NCBI GenBank assembly: GCA_017469945.1
Contig: JAFUFI010000037.1
Span: 58,219 to 122,218 of the forward strand
Direction: 5' to 3'
DNA length: 64,000 bases
From: Lachnospiraceae bacterium
GTDB lineage: Bacteria > Bacillota > Clostridia > Lachnospirales > Lachnospiraceae
Shown here: piece by piece, positions 29,653-37,013 of the stretch
Layout: each line of letters starts with the position of its first letter
How positions within the stretch are numbered: the stretch's first letter is position 1
Translations under genes and position numbers: made by a program
Notes under the pieces: generated by a model
What the model was told of the DNA's origin: nothing
Database searches by the model: none
What the model saw: the letters and a program-made list of their open reading frames with translations, nothing else

Positions 29653-30381
29653 TTACTTGTCGCCTCTTGCATTTGAAATATACGTCATTGTCAGCATACA
29701 GAAAACGTATGTCTGGATCGCTCCGGAGAAAAGGTCGAAATACACATGCAGTGCAGCCGGCCATCCTATCGCTATCCACTTAAGCAAGCCGTAGATAAGT
29801 GCCATCATAACCGTTCCCGAAAGAACGTTTGCGAAAAGACGAAGACTCAGTGAGATCGGTACCGCAATATCCGAAATGATATTGATGGGCAGCCATATAG
29901 GAAGCCATGGCGGCAACGGAGAACACTTATCTTTCCAAATGTCTTTAGGCTTATTATGCGTCCAGGTATTTACATGTATCAGTACAAAGGTGATCACACC
30001 AAGCGCAAGAGTCGTTCCGTAGTCGGCTGTGGGGGGCCGCAGGCCCAAAAGTCCTGAAATGTTACTGAACAATATAAAGATGAATATTGTTCCGATGTAG
30101 TTGTAAAATTTCGGTGCTGCTCGTCCCATGGTTTTGTCAACCATTCCATCAAGCATCTCAACTATCATTTCAATGGCATTTTGGAAGCCGGTCGGCTCGT
30201 CCTTAGCCTTTGCAAGGCATCTGTTGGCGGCGATGGCAAATCCGATCAGGATAAGCATCACTATCAGCAGACAAACATGCGTCGTCGTAATCCACACTTC
30301 TCCGAGTCCGAAGAAATTGTACTTGAAAATACCGTGGACCATAAAGTCAATGTCATCGGCAAGCAAAACACAATAGTTCAT
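29653..30381 (-). CDS. atpB: Fo ATP synthase a subunit
   Basis: A 242-residue polytopic protein. IGTIFIFILFSNISGLLGLR and PISLSLRLFANVLSGTVMMA (with the essential Arg) are the a-subunit signatures, followed by IQTYVFCMLTMTYISNA. It forms the ion half-channels against the c ring. The gene is 48 bp after the 159-residue subunit-I-like gene and about 100 bp before atpE. Confidence 0.96.
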   Translation of the reverse strand: MNYCVLLADDIDFMVHGIFKYNFFGLGEVWITTTHVCLLIVMLILIGFAIAANRCLAKAKDEPTGFQNAIEMIVEMLDGMVDKTMGRAAPKFYNYIGTIFIFILFSNISGLLGLRPPTADYGTTLALGVITFVLIHVNTWTHNKPKDIWKDKCSPLPPWLPIWLPINIISDIAVPISLSLRLFANVLSGTVMMALIYGLLKWIAIGWPAALHVYFDLFSGAIQTYVFCMLTMTYISNARGDK

Positions 30382-30429
30382 AGCTTCACCTCCTTACCTT
30401 TTTTATAGTAGAGCCCGTATTAAGTTGTT

Positions 30430-30909
30430 TTAGGTCTGTTTTATATTTTCCGCCTCTTTAGCTTCCGTAAAAGCCTTGTACTCCTCCTCTGTCATGGGAA
30501 CAGGGTCGGTTTCGTTAAAGACGCGGTTATATACTTTGTGGGTCTGCGGCTGTATAAGCGCCCCGACTTTAAGGGACATATATCCCAAAAAGGAAAGGAG
30601 CGGATTAAAAAATCCCGTTATACATATAACTGCAAAAGCAGCTACAACCACAGCATATCTTAAAATATATGAAAATGTAATCTTTTTTTTGGCAGTTCCT
30701 TCGGGAAAATCCAGAGCTCTGTCAAGGCTTCTGTACATATGAAGAGAAGCAAGAAGGGCTAGTATAGTCCCGATCCAGAGCGAAGCCGAATGAATTCCAA
30801 GCTTCCTGCTGAATATACATACCGCTATCTGGCAGACAGCCGTAAAAACTATCATCCCGCTCCAGAGTTCCAAAAGGGTTCTGTTACTTTTTTTAAGAAA
30901 GTTAATCAT
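30430..30909 (-). CDS. ATP synthase subunit I-like membrane protein
   Basis: A 159-residue protein with four hydrophobic segments (about 15-35, 41-60, 75-98 and 102-120) and a charged tail ending in EEYKAFTEAKEAENIKQT. Length, topology and position directly before atpB match the ATP synthase I family (AtpI), which helps assemble the c ring or supplies Mg2+. Its start overlaps the end of the upstream AtpZ-like gene by 8 bp. The sequence itself is too divergent for a firm family call. Confidence 0.72.
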   Translation of the reverse strand: MINFLKKSNRTLLELWSGMIVFTAVCQIAVCIFSRKLGIHSASLWIGTILALLASLHMYRSLDRALDFPEGTAKKKITFSYILRYAVVVAAFAVICITGFFNPLLSFLGYMSLKVGALIQPQTHKVYNRVFNETDPVPMTEEEYKAFTEAKEAENIKQT

Positions 30910-31270
30910 CTACTTTCTCCGGAGTCTTTTCTTCTTTATTGCTTGAACCCGCCTCATCCAAAGGCCCTTCAGTACGCCTCGGGCGATTTAAGATATTCCG
31001 CTCGGGCTCTTTACTCTTTTCATTTGCAATTTTCATCGCAAGCCGGTAAACAGCCTGACCGCCGGCTATGGCGCCGACAAAAAAGCATACTATGATAATC
31101 CAGGAAGTGTGAAAGTACTTGTCAAGAAAATATCCGCCCGCCGAAAGACCTCCGATGGGTACCAGCATGTATAGAGTGAATTGTGTTATAAGGCTTAAAT
31201 TTCGGTATATGCTGCTGTTATCTTCCCGCTTTTTTCTTTTCTTTCCGTTATCATCAAATCTATCAGGCAT
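30902..31270 (-). CDS. AtpZ/AtpI-family small membrane protein
   Basis: A 122-residue protein beginning at the ATG at 31268-31270 (MPDRFDDNG), which has a GGGGGA site 4 bp upstream; an earlier in-frame ATG at 31300 has none. After a charged N-terminus there are two membrane helices: LSLITQFTLYMLVPIGGLSAG and TSWIIIVCFFVGAIAGGQAV. The G-x-x-x-D-x-x-x motif (GGYFLDKYFHT) is typical of AtpZ. AtpZ/AtpI proteins assist F-ATPase assembly and Mg2+/Ca2+ supply. It is the first gene of the ATP synthase operon. Confidence 0.8.
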   Translation of the reverse strand: MPDRFDDNGKKRKKREDNSSIYRNLSLITQFTLYMLVPIGGLSAGGYFLDKYFHTSWIIIVCFFVGAIAGGQAVYRLAMKIANEKSKEPERNILNRPRRTEGPLDEAGSSNKEEKTPEKVDD

Positions 31271-31315
31271 TTTTCCCCCAGCAACCAAAAAATAAAGCAT
31301 TAAAATATATCGACA

Positions 31316-31344
31316 ATTATAACTAAAAATGCTAAAAAAGTCTA
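31316..31344 (-). promoter_or_regulatory. F-ATPase operon promoter
   Basis: On the minus strand TAGACT (31339-31344), 17-bp spacer, TATAAT (31316-31321), about 45 bp before the first ATG. It is divergent from the DUF402 promoter. Confidence 0.65.
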
Positions 31345-31361
31345 TAAAAAAAGCGACACTA

Positions 31362-31370
31362 TGCTATAAT
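31362..31370 (+). promoter_or_regulatory. DUF402 gene promoter (extended -10)
   Basis: TG-C-TATAAT (TG at 31362-31363, TATAAT at 31365-31370), 24 bp before the ATG. There is no convincing -35; the extended -10 could suffice. Confidence 0.55.
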
Positions 31371-31393
31371 TTATAAAAATTGGAGGTCAAAGT

Positions 31394-31873
31394 ATGGAAA
31401 AGCTCAAAATATTCAGAAAACGGATAATTCCTGCAGAATGTATCCTCCTTGACAAAGATATTATCGTTGAAAGGACCGACGAGCATATTATCACAAGCTG
31501 GCATACAATTCGCCCAAAGGATGAATTTGACCATGGTACGTCCTGCTATTTTTTAAACGACGGGATCAAGGTCAGCAAGTTCTATCGAAGCGACGGAAGT
31601 CTGCTCTATTGGTACTGTGATGTAGTTCAATACGACTTCTCCGAAGACGGGAACTCTCTTACGGTTACCGATCTTCTCGCCGATGTGATCCTCTATCCCA
31701 GCGGCAGGATGAAGGTCGTAGATCTTGACGAACTGGCTGACGCCAAAGAGCAGGGTCTGATCACAGACGAGCAGATGATAAACTGCCTGCGGCAGCTGGA
31801 TAGTCTGTTGTCACTCATCGCCCGGGATAAATTCGATCGTTTCCAGGCCTGCCTGGATTATAAGGGATTGTGA
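31394..31873 (+). CDS. DUF402-domain protein
   Basis: A 159-residue protein with GGAGG before the start. The core has FYRSDGSLLYWYCDVVQYDF, LTVTDLLADVILYPSGRMKV and LDELADAKEQGLI, the pattern of the DUF402/FomD-like fold: aromatic and acidic residues that in relatives bind metal and hydrolyse nucleotides. Known relatives include FomD and nucleoside di/triphosphatases, but the function in this organism is not known. It is a single gene, divergent from the ATP synthase operon and convergent with the HTH-Uma2 gene. Confidence 0.8.
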   Translation: MEKLKIFRKRIIPAECILLDKDIIVERTDEHIITSWHTIRPKDEFDHGTSCYFLNDGIKVSKFYRSDGSLLYWYCDVVQYDFSEDGNSLTVTDLLADVILYPSGRMKVVDLDELADAKEQGLITDEQMINCLRQLDSLLSLIARDKFDRFQACLDYKGL

Positions 31874-31921
31874 TAAGAAAAGGTGACGGATTCAAAATAT
31901 GAATTCGCCACCTTAATTGTT

Positions 31922-32776
31922 TTATTGTATAGCCTTACCGATCTCGTCCAGATCTATCAGGCACTTATCTTTATAAATTACAAGAGGTTCTTCTCCTTTT
32001 AGCGGAACGATCTTGGGTAAATAGTCTTCATCCGTGAAATCATATTTTATAAGTACCTTCTTCTTCGGATCGATCATCCAGTATTCTTTTACTCCAGCCA
32101 TCCTGTATTTGGGGCATTTCTTTTCCATATCCTTATTTCTTGTAGAGGGCGAGAGGACTTCAAGGACCAGATCCGGGGCTCCTATTATCCTGTCTTTACG
32201 ATTTTTCTTGCTATCGCAGATTATGACAGCATCCGGTACAACCATGGTTTTATCATCATTATCAAGCTGAACATCTACAGGTCCGATAAAGACTTTGCAT
32301 TTTCCTTTGTTATCATCAATAAAGCGATCAACCTGCTTAACAAATCTATAGATGATATCTTGATGCACTACCGTCGGAGAAGCCATATCATAGAATTTAC
32401 CATCGATTAGCTCTACTCTCGTCCCCTCCGGAAGATTAAGATAATCCTCTACCGTATACTTACCAACATCTTCAACATAGGCAGCGGCTTCTTCCATAAC
32501 AATATTCTCGCCATAAATATTTTCATATGAATTATTAGTCGTTTTAGACCGGTCATCATAAGAATGCCTTTTCCCAAGGTATTCATACTTAGGATCAGTC
32601 AGCATCTTTTCAATTGCATCAAGAGTTGACCTTCTTGGTTTCAGCGTCTGACCTGCAAAAATCTTAATAATTGTACCGATAGGCACTCCACTATAGTCAC
32701 ATATCTGAGTGTATGTGTATCCTTTTTTCTCTTTTAAATCCCGCATTTCATCTATGGTCATAGTCGTACTCTCCAT
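31922..32776 (-). CDS. HTH-Uma2 fusion (PD-(D/E)XK nuclease-like domain)
   Basis: A 284-residue protein. Residues 1-65 form a Cro/C1-type helix-turn-helix (MRDLKEKKGYTYTQICDYSG, VPIGTIIKIFAGQTLKPRRS). Residues 105-280 form a Uma2 domain: EGTRVELIDGKFYDMASPTV, VHQDII, VVPDAVIICD, then LVLEVLSPSTRNKDMEKKCP and KYRMAGVKEYWMIDPKKKVL. The acidic and Lys residues (PD, E-V-L, K) fit the PD-(D/E)XK nuclease core. Uma2 proteins are common in cyanobacteria and some Firmicutes, with no settled role. It stands alone, between the SleB-like gene and DUF402, breaking a run that is usually continuous in clostridia. Confidence 0.85.
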   Translation of the reverse strand: MESTTMTIDEMRDLKEKKGYTYTQICDYSGVPIGTIIKIFAGQTLKPRRSTLDAIEKMLTDPKYEYLGKRHSYDDRSKTTNNSYENIYGENIVMEEAAAYVEDVGKYTVEDYLNLPEGTRVELIDGKFYDMASPTVVHQDIIYRFVKQVDRFIDDNKGKCKVFIGPVDVQLDNDDKTMVVPDAVIICDSKKNRKDRIIGAPDLVLEVLSPSTRNKDMEKKCPKYRMAGVKEYWMIDPKKKVLIKYDFTDEDYLPKIVPLKGEEPLVIYKDKCLIDLDEIGKAIQ

Positions 32777-32867
32777 ATTTGGCGTCGCAAATATTACCGC
32801 ATCTTACCGTTTGTTATATTATAACCCACTTTTTCCTTTAGAGCAAGACCGTCAAGTATACGCAAAA

Positions 32868-32894
32868 ATGGCGATTCTGAACCAGAATCGCCAT
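32868..32894. terminator. perfect 12-bp hairpin
   Basis: ATGGCGATTCTG, loop AAC, CAGAATCGCCAT. A T5 run follows on the minus strand and TTTT on the plus strand. It may back up the terminator at 32925-32952 or insulate the HTH-Uma2 gene, whose start is 90 bp away. Confidence 0.7.
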
Positions 32895-32924
32895 TTTATC
32901 TCCCTCACTTTGTAAATAGAAAAA

Positions 32925-32952
32925 ACGGTTACCATCACACGATGATAACCGT
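32925..32952 (-). terminator. terminator after the SleB-like gene
   Basis: ACGGTTACCATC and GATGATAACCGT pair with one wobble; the minus-strand stem is followed by six T residues. It lies 20 bp after the stop of the cell-wall hydrolase gene and should end the long minus-strand run that begins at 38741. Confidence 0.8.
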
Positions 32953-32970
32953 CTTATGCTTTTATATGCA

Positions 32971-34143
32971 TTAATAGAATATATGTCCACCGATTGATAT
33001 TCCGGAGAGTCCTTCAACCGGGGTTCTGAAATATACGCAGGAACCAACATTCGTATAACCGCTCATTGCCTCATCGGCCGCTCTGTAGCAGCTGTCTGTT
33101 GCTTTATTTTGCGCAAGGGCAAGAGCAAGTCTTCCGCTTCCCGCCGGTGAAAACTGTTTCGGAGAATAGATTACTCCGGATACGGTATCCGGGAAAACGC
33201 TGCTGAGCACTCTGTTTATTACTACCGCTCCGACTGCAACCTGTCCTTCGTAGGGCTCTCCTCCCGCTTCGCAGTAGATAAGGTTTGCAAGAAGCGTCCT
33301 GTCGCCCTCCGCAAAAGTAACTTCTCCGATGCTCCTCCAGGTAGAGTTTTGGGCAAGCCTGGACTTCGCCCTCTCCTCCTCGAGGAGTTTTTTCAAGTAC
33401 TCCATATCCTTTTCTTTTTCAGCTATTTGTGCCTCGTAGGCTTCGATAGCTTTTTGAGTATCGGATATCTGCGCCGTGTAGTTACTGATTGCAGTCTGAG
33501 TCTCAGCCACAACCCGCTCTACCCTGGCTCTTTCTTCTTCGGCTTCTGCTTTTAATTCCTCCAGGGAAGCGTACTCGGATTCAAGTCTTTCTTTTTCTCC
33601 CGCTATATACGCCCTGGTCTCTTTGAATTCTTTAAGCTTTTTCTGGTCGTATTCTTCTATCTTGCGGTAGTATTCCTCAAGATTCAAGAGATTCGCAAGA
33701 CTTCCGGCATGGAGTATCGCATTTATAACACTTGTGTCATTTCTTTCATAGGTCTGCTTTACCCGAAGGACCATCGCTCTGTACTGATCTTCCTCAATAC
33801 GTATAGCCTCAGCAAGTTCGGCTTCTGCGATGCTGATATCCATCTCCTTGATATTGATCTGGTCCTCAAGGTCTTCGAGGTGATAGCCTACTTCTTCAAG
33901 GGTAGTATTAAGTTCGTAGAGCTTACCCTGAAGCGTGTTTTTCTCCTGCTTCAGACCGCTCAATTGGTTTTCGTTTTGCTCCTGCTTCTTCTCAAGCTCT
34001 TCTTTTTCCTTTTGAGCCTGATCAATCTGCTGCTGCAGTGCCGCCGCGTTGTCTCCTTCGGACTGGCTTCCGAAAAATGTAAATGAGCCCGCAAATACGG
34101 TTGCTGCCAGCAATAGAGCAAAAAGACTGCGCCTTCTTTTCAA
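32971..34143 (-). CDS. secreted coiled-coil cell-wall hydrolase with SleB domain
   Basis: A 390-residue protein. A signal peptide ends near residue 25 (LLLAATVFAGSFTFFGSQS). Residues 30-265 are a long coiled coil rich in Glu, Lys and Gln, like the PcsB/CwlO N-terminal domain. The last 120 residues match the SleB/Hydrolase_2 fold: LANLIYCEAGGEPYEGQVAV, GAVVINRVLSSVFPDTVSGV and IYSPKQFSP. It probably cleaves peptidoglycan, with the coiled coil controlling activity. SleB in spore formers is a cortex enzyme; this coiled-coil version is not spore-specific. It starts 13 bp after the deaminase gene. Confidence 0.85.
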   Translation of the reverse strand: MKRRRSLFALLLAATVFAGSFTFFGSQSEGDNAAALQQQIDQAQKEKEELEKKQEQNENQLSGLKQEKNTLQGKLYELNTTLEEVGYHLEDLEDQINIKEMDISIAEAELAEAIRIEEDQYRAMVLRVKQTYERNDTSVINAILHAGSLANLLNLEEYYRKIEEYDQKKLKEFKETRAYIAGEKERLESEYASLEELKAEAEEERARVERVVAETQTAISNYTAQISDTQKAIEAYEAQIAEKEKDMEYLKKLLEEERAKSRLAQNSTWRSIGEVTFAEGDRTLLANLIYCEAGGEPYEGQVAVGAVVINRVLSSVFPDTVSGVIYSPKQFSPAGSGRLALALAQNKATDSCYRAADEAMSGYTNVGSCVYFRTPVEGLSGISIGGHIFY

Positions 34144-34156
34144 TACCGGTCCCTCA

Positions 34157-34642
34157 CTAAATCATTATCTTGATCTCTCGTCCCGTTCTGCTGTAGGGAA
34201 CGTATTCCACTCCCGCGGCATCAAACATCCTTTTGGCTGCTCTGTTGCCGGGAGTCCCCTCATATTTATCGCTGTCAAAAACAACTCTTTTTATACCCGC
34301 CTGAATGATCGCTTTGGCGCATTCATTGCAGGGAAATAAAGATACATAAAGGCTTGCCCCTTCTAAGGATCCGCCTCTGTAGTTTAAGATGGAGTTCAGT
34401 TCGGCGTGGGTAACGTAAGCATACTTGGTATCGTCAAGCTCTTCGCCTTCTCTGTTCCAGGGAAACTCCTCATCCGAACAACCCTTGGGGAGTCCGTTGT
34501 AACCCATGGAAAGGATCTTGTTGTCCTCGCTGACAATGCAGCAGCCAACCTGGGTATTGGGGTCTTTGGAGCGAAAGCCCGAAAGCTGCGCAACCCCCAT
34601 AAAGTATTCGTCCCATCCTATATAGTCTTCTCTCTTTGGCAT
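34157..34642 (-). CDS. dCMP/cytidine deaminase family protein (ComEB-like)
   Basis: A 161-residue zinc deaminase. I start it at the ATG at 34640-34642 (MPKREDYIGWDEYFMGVAQL) because AAGGGA lies 7 bp upstream; the 27 extra codons of the longer open frame run through hairpins and look non-coding. HAELNSILNYRGGSLEGASL and PCNECAKAIIQAGIKRVVFD supply the H-A-E and P-C-x-x-C zinc ligands. It most likely turns dCMP into dUMP for thymidylate synthesis. The neighbours upp and rpiB match the conserved upp-comEB order of Firmicutes. Confidence 0.88.
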   Translation of the reverse strand: MPKREDYIGWDEYFMGVAQLSGFRSKDPNTQVGCCIVSEDNKILSMGYNGLPKGCSDEEFPWNREGEELDDTKYAYVTHAELNSILNYRGGSLEGASLYVSLFPCNECAKAIIQAGIKRVVFDSDKYEGTPGNRAAKRMFDAAGVEYVPYSRTGREIKIMI

Positions 34643-34667
34643 TGTTATTCCCTTATATTGTTCTATA

Positions 34668-34696
34668 CAGAATGCACCAAAATACGGTGCATTCTG
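34668..34696. repeat. 11-bp hairpin with AAAATAC loop (copy A)
   Basis: CAGAATGCACC (34668-34678), loop AAAATAC, GGTGCATTCTG (34686-34696): a perfect stem about 26 bp before the deaminase start. The loop equals that of the hairpin at 34744-34772. Confidence 0.7.
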
Positions 34697-34710
34697 CGCG
34701 ACACTCCGTG

Positions 34711-34744
34711 TGAAAAAGCCCATTAATTCATTGGGACTTTTTCA
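34711..34744 (-). terminator. upp terminator
   Basis: TGAAAAAG-CCCA and TGGGACTTTTTCA pair with one bulge around an A/T loop. The A- and T-tracts on either arm make it a bidirectional-looking intrinsic terminator, 34 bp after the upp stop. Confidence 0.7.
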
Positions 34745-34772
34745 TGAGCCTTGTAAAATACACAAGGCTCAT
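34744..34772. repeat. 11-bp hairpin with AAAATAC loop (copy C)
   Basis: ATGAGCCTTGT (34744-34754), loop AAAATAC, ACAAGGCTCAT (34762-34772), 5 bp after the upp stop. The stem differs from copy A but the seven-base loop is the same. Confidence 0.7.
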
Positions 34773-34777
34773 CGCTA

Positions 34778-35407
34778 CTACTTAGTACCGAAGATTCTGT
34801 CGCCTGCGTCTCCGAGGCCGGGAACGATGTAAGCATGCTCGTTAAGCTTTTCATCAAGAGCTCCGACATAAAGGTCAACATCAGGATGTGCCTCTGTCAT
34901 AGCCTTGATTCCTTCGGGAGCGGCGATGATGCACATAAAGTGGATATTTCTGCATCCCTTGTCCTTAAGCATCTGGATTGCGGCTACTGCGGATCCGCCT
35001 GTAGCAAGCATAGGGTCAACCACAAATACCTCTCTGTCGCAGCAATCTGCAGGAAGCTTGCAATAGTACTCGATAGGCTTGTGAGTCTCGGGATCGCGAT
35101 AAAGTCCGATGTGTCCTACCTTTGCGGCGGGGATGAGATTTAACATACCGTCAACCATTCCGAGTCCTGCTCTTAAAATGGGAATTACAGCAAGCTTTTT
35201 ACCTGAAAGTTCCTTAACGGTAGTCTTGCAGATAGGGGTGTCTATCTCAACATCCTTTAACTTTAAATCTCTTGTAGCTTCATAGCAGATAAGCATTGCT
35301 ATCTCACTGATGGTATCTCTGAAATCCTTTGTACCGGTATCGGTTCTTCTGATGAAACCGATCTTGTGCTGTATAAGGGGATGATCCATAACTACTACTT
35401 TTGACAT
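34778..35407 (-). CDS. upp: uracil phosphoribosyltransferase
   Basis: A 209-residue enzyme of family length. [59 protein letters not shown] and [19 protein letters not shown] (PRPP loop) are conserved, ending in [14 protein letters not shown]. It salvages uracil to UMP with PRPP. In its leader a perfect TGACAAA/TTTGTCA inverted repeat (35422-35438) lies just before the ribosome site. It belongs to the sua5-rpiB-upp-deaminase run. Confidence 0.97.
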   Translation of the reverse strand: MSKVVVMDHPLIQHKIGFIRRTDTGTKDFRDTISEIAMLICYEATRDLKLKDVEIDTPICKTTVKELSGKKLAVIPILRAGLGMVDGMLNLIPAAKVGHIGLYRDPETHKPIEYYCKLPADCCDREVFVVDPMLATGGSAVAAIQMLKDKGCRNIHFMCIIAAPEGIKAMTEAHPDVDLYVGALDEKLNEHAYIVPGLGDAGDRIFGTK

Positions 35408-35486
35408 AAATAACCTCCTGATGACAAATTCTTTGTCAGTTGTAAAAATATATGTTTATCTAAAAGCAATATGCTTTATAAGCAGA

Positions 35487-35918
35487 TTAATCTTCATCAA
35501 GCTGAGAAACTCTTCTTGAGTGCTTTTCCTCGGCTGAAAAAGGTGTGTTTAAAAATGTGTCCACTATTTCGTAAGCAAGGTTGATGCCGATCATCTTTCC
35601 GCCGAGGGCAAGAACATTGGCGTCATTGTGAAGTCTTGTCATCTTTGCGCCAAGAGGCTCCGAGCAAAGAGCACATCTAACACCCTTTACTTTATTTGCA
35701 GCCATGCTGATCCCGATACCTGTTGTGCAGACAACGATACCTTTCTCGGCTTTTCCGTCGGCCACCATATGCGCTACAGCTTTTCCGAACTGAGGATAAT
35801 CGCAGCTGTCCAGACTGTATGTTCCGCAGTCGGTTACCTCTAAGCCTTTGTCCAAAAGATACTTTTTAACGGCTTCTTTCATTTCAAATCCGCCGTGATC
35901 GCTTCCAATTGCTATCAT
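35487..35918 (-). CDS. rpiB: ribose-5-phosphate isomerase B
   Basis: A 143-residue RpiB: MIAIGSDHGGFEMKEAVKKY, DCGTYSLDSCDYPQFGKAVA, VCTTGIGISMAANKVKGVRC (with the catalytic Cys and GTGIG-like loop) and LALGGKMIGINLA. It interconverts ribose-5-phosphate and ribulose-5-phosphate in the pentose phosphate pathway. It lies 20 bp after the Sua5 gene. Confidence 0.95.
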   Translation of the reverse strand: MIAIGSDHGGFEMKEAVKKYLLDKGLEVTDCGTYSLDSCDYPQFGKAVAHMVADGKAEKGIVVCTTGIGISMAANKVKGVRCALCSEPLGAKMTRLHNDANVLALGGKMIGINLAYEIVDTFLNTPFSAEEKHSRRVSQLDED

Positions 35919-35938
35919 TTAACTAATCTCCTTGATAT

Positions 35939-37012
35939 TTATTTACAGTTAATAATCTTGTGTCCCGCAGCTTTTAAAAGCCTGTTCATAATAGCCGCGC
36001 CAAAACCTTCTTTATCAAAGCTTTCGGAGTATATTCTTTCCACCCCTTCATCGTCGAAGCTTCTAAGGATTGAATACAACCTGTGAGCCGCTTCTTTTTG
36101 GTCTCCGCGCTTTCCCGTTACTTTTACGACATCTGCATCATAAAATTTGCTGTTTTCCTCGCAGACCATAACTCCGGTTTTAAGTCCGTTTTCCTTATCG
36201 GTTTTCAAAAGCTCGCCTATGGTGTTGATGACGTCTTTGTCATTTCCCTCAACTATAGTAAGCTCGCCCTTCGGCGCATAGTGCCTGTACTTCATTCCGG
36301 GAGCCTTAGGCTTAATGCCGCTCTTTGGATCGATAATCGCCCGGTCGGTCTCTATCTCTTTTCCGAGGACGCTGCTAAGCATCTCGCAGGTAATAAACCC
36401 GGGTCTTAAGACTATCGGCGGATCCACCGTAACATCAACTATAGTGGATTCAAGGCCGATTTCATCCTCGCCACCGTCTATTATAGCACATATACGGCCT
36501 GACATGTCCTCAATGACATATTTTGCTTCGGTTGGACTTGGTTTTCCGGAAAGATTGGCGCTGGGCGCAGCTACGTATCCGCCGGAAAAATCGATCAGGG
36601 CTCTCGCAACCTCGTCGGAAGGGAAGCGGACCGCAACCGTCTCAAGGCCTCCCGTTGTCTCCTTCGGAACGATCTCAGACTTTTTAAGGATCATGGTAAG
36701 AGGACCGGGCCAAAATGTATCCGCAAGCTTTTGGGCGTCCTCCGGAATTTCCCCTACGATTTTACCGATATCATCCCATTTCGAAATATGAACGATCAAC
36801 GGATTGTCGGAAGGTCTTCCCTTGGCGGCATAGATCTTTTTGGAAGACTCCTTATCAAGGGCATTTCCTCCGAGTCCGTAAACCGTTTCCGTCGGGAAAG
36901 CCACAAGCCCTCCCGCTTTTATCATATCTCCGGCTCTTTTTATATTCTCTAAGTCCTCATCGGTTAAAGAGCCGTCTTTATTTCTTTCTATATTTATTAT
37001 CTCGGTTTCCAT
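35939..37012 (-). CDS. L-threonylcarbamoyladenylate synthase (Sua5 type)
   Basis: A 357-residue protein. The YrdC-like domain (1-215) has GGLVAFPTETVYGLGGNALD, KIYAAKGRPSDNPLIVHI and VAAPSANLSGKPSPT. The C-terminal Sua5 domain (about 245-357) has PKAPGMKYRHYAPKGEL. It makes threonylcarbamoyl-AMP for the t6A tRNA modification. The start is one base after the GH18 gene stop, so the two are coupled. Confidence 0.95.
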   Translation of the reverse strand: METEIINIERNKDGSLTDEDLENIKRAGDMIKAGGLVAFPTETVYGLGGNALDKESSKKIYAAKGRPSDNPLIVHISKWDDIGKIVGEIPEDAQKLADTFWPGPLTMILKKSEIVPKETTGGLETVAVRFPSDEVARALIDFSGGYVAAPSANLSGKPSPTEAKYVIEDMSGRICAIIDGGEDEIGLESTIVDVTVDPPIVLRPGFITCEMLSSVLGKEIETDRAIIDPKSGIKPKAPGMKYRHYAPKGELTIVEGNDKDVINTIGELLKTDKENGLKTGVMVCEENSKFYDADVVKVTGKRGDQKEAAHRLYSILRSFDDEGVERIYSESFDKEGFGAAIMNRLLKAAGHKIINCK

Positions 37013-37013
37013 C

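Noticed and set aside
34643..34723. 27-residue N-terminal extension of the deaminase
   Set aside because: Runs through hairpins, lacks a ribosome site, and the downstream ATG has a good one and gives the family length.
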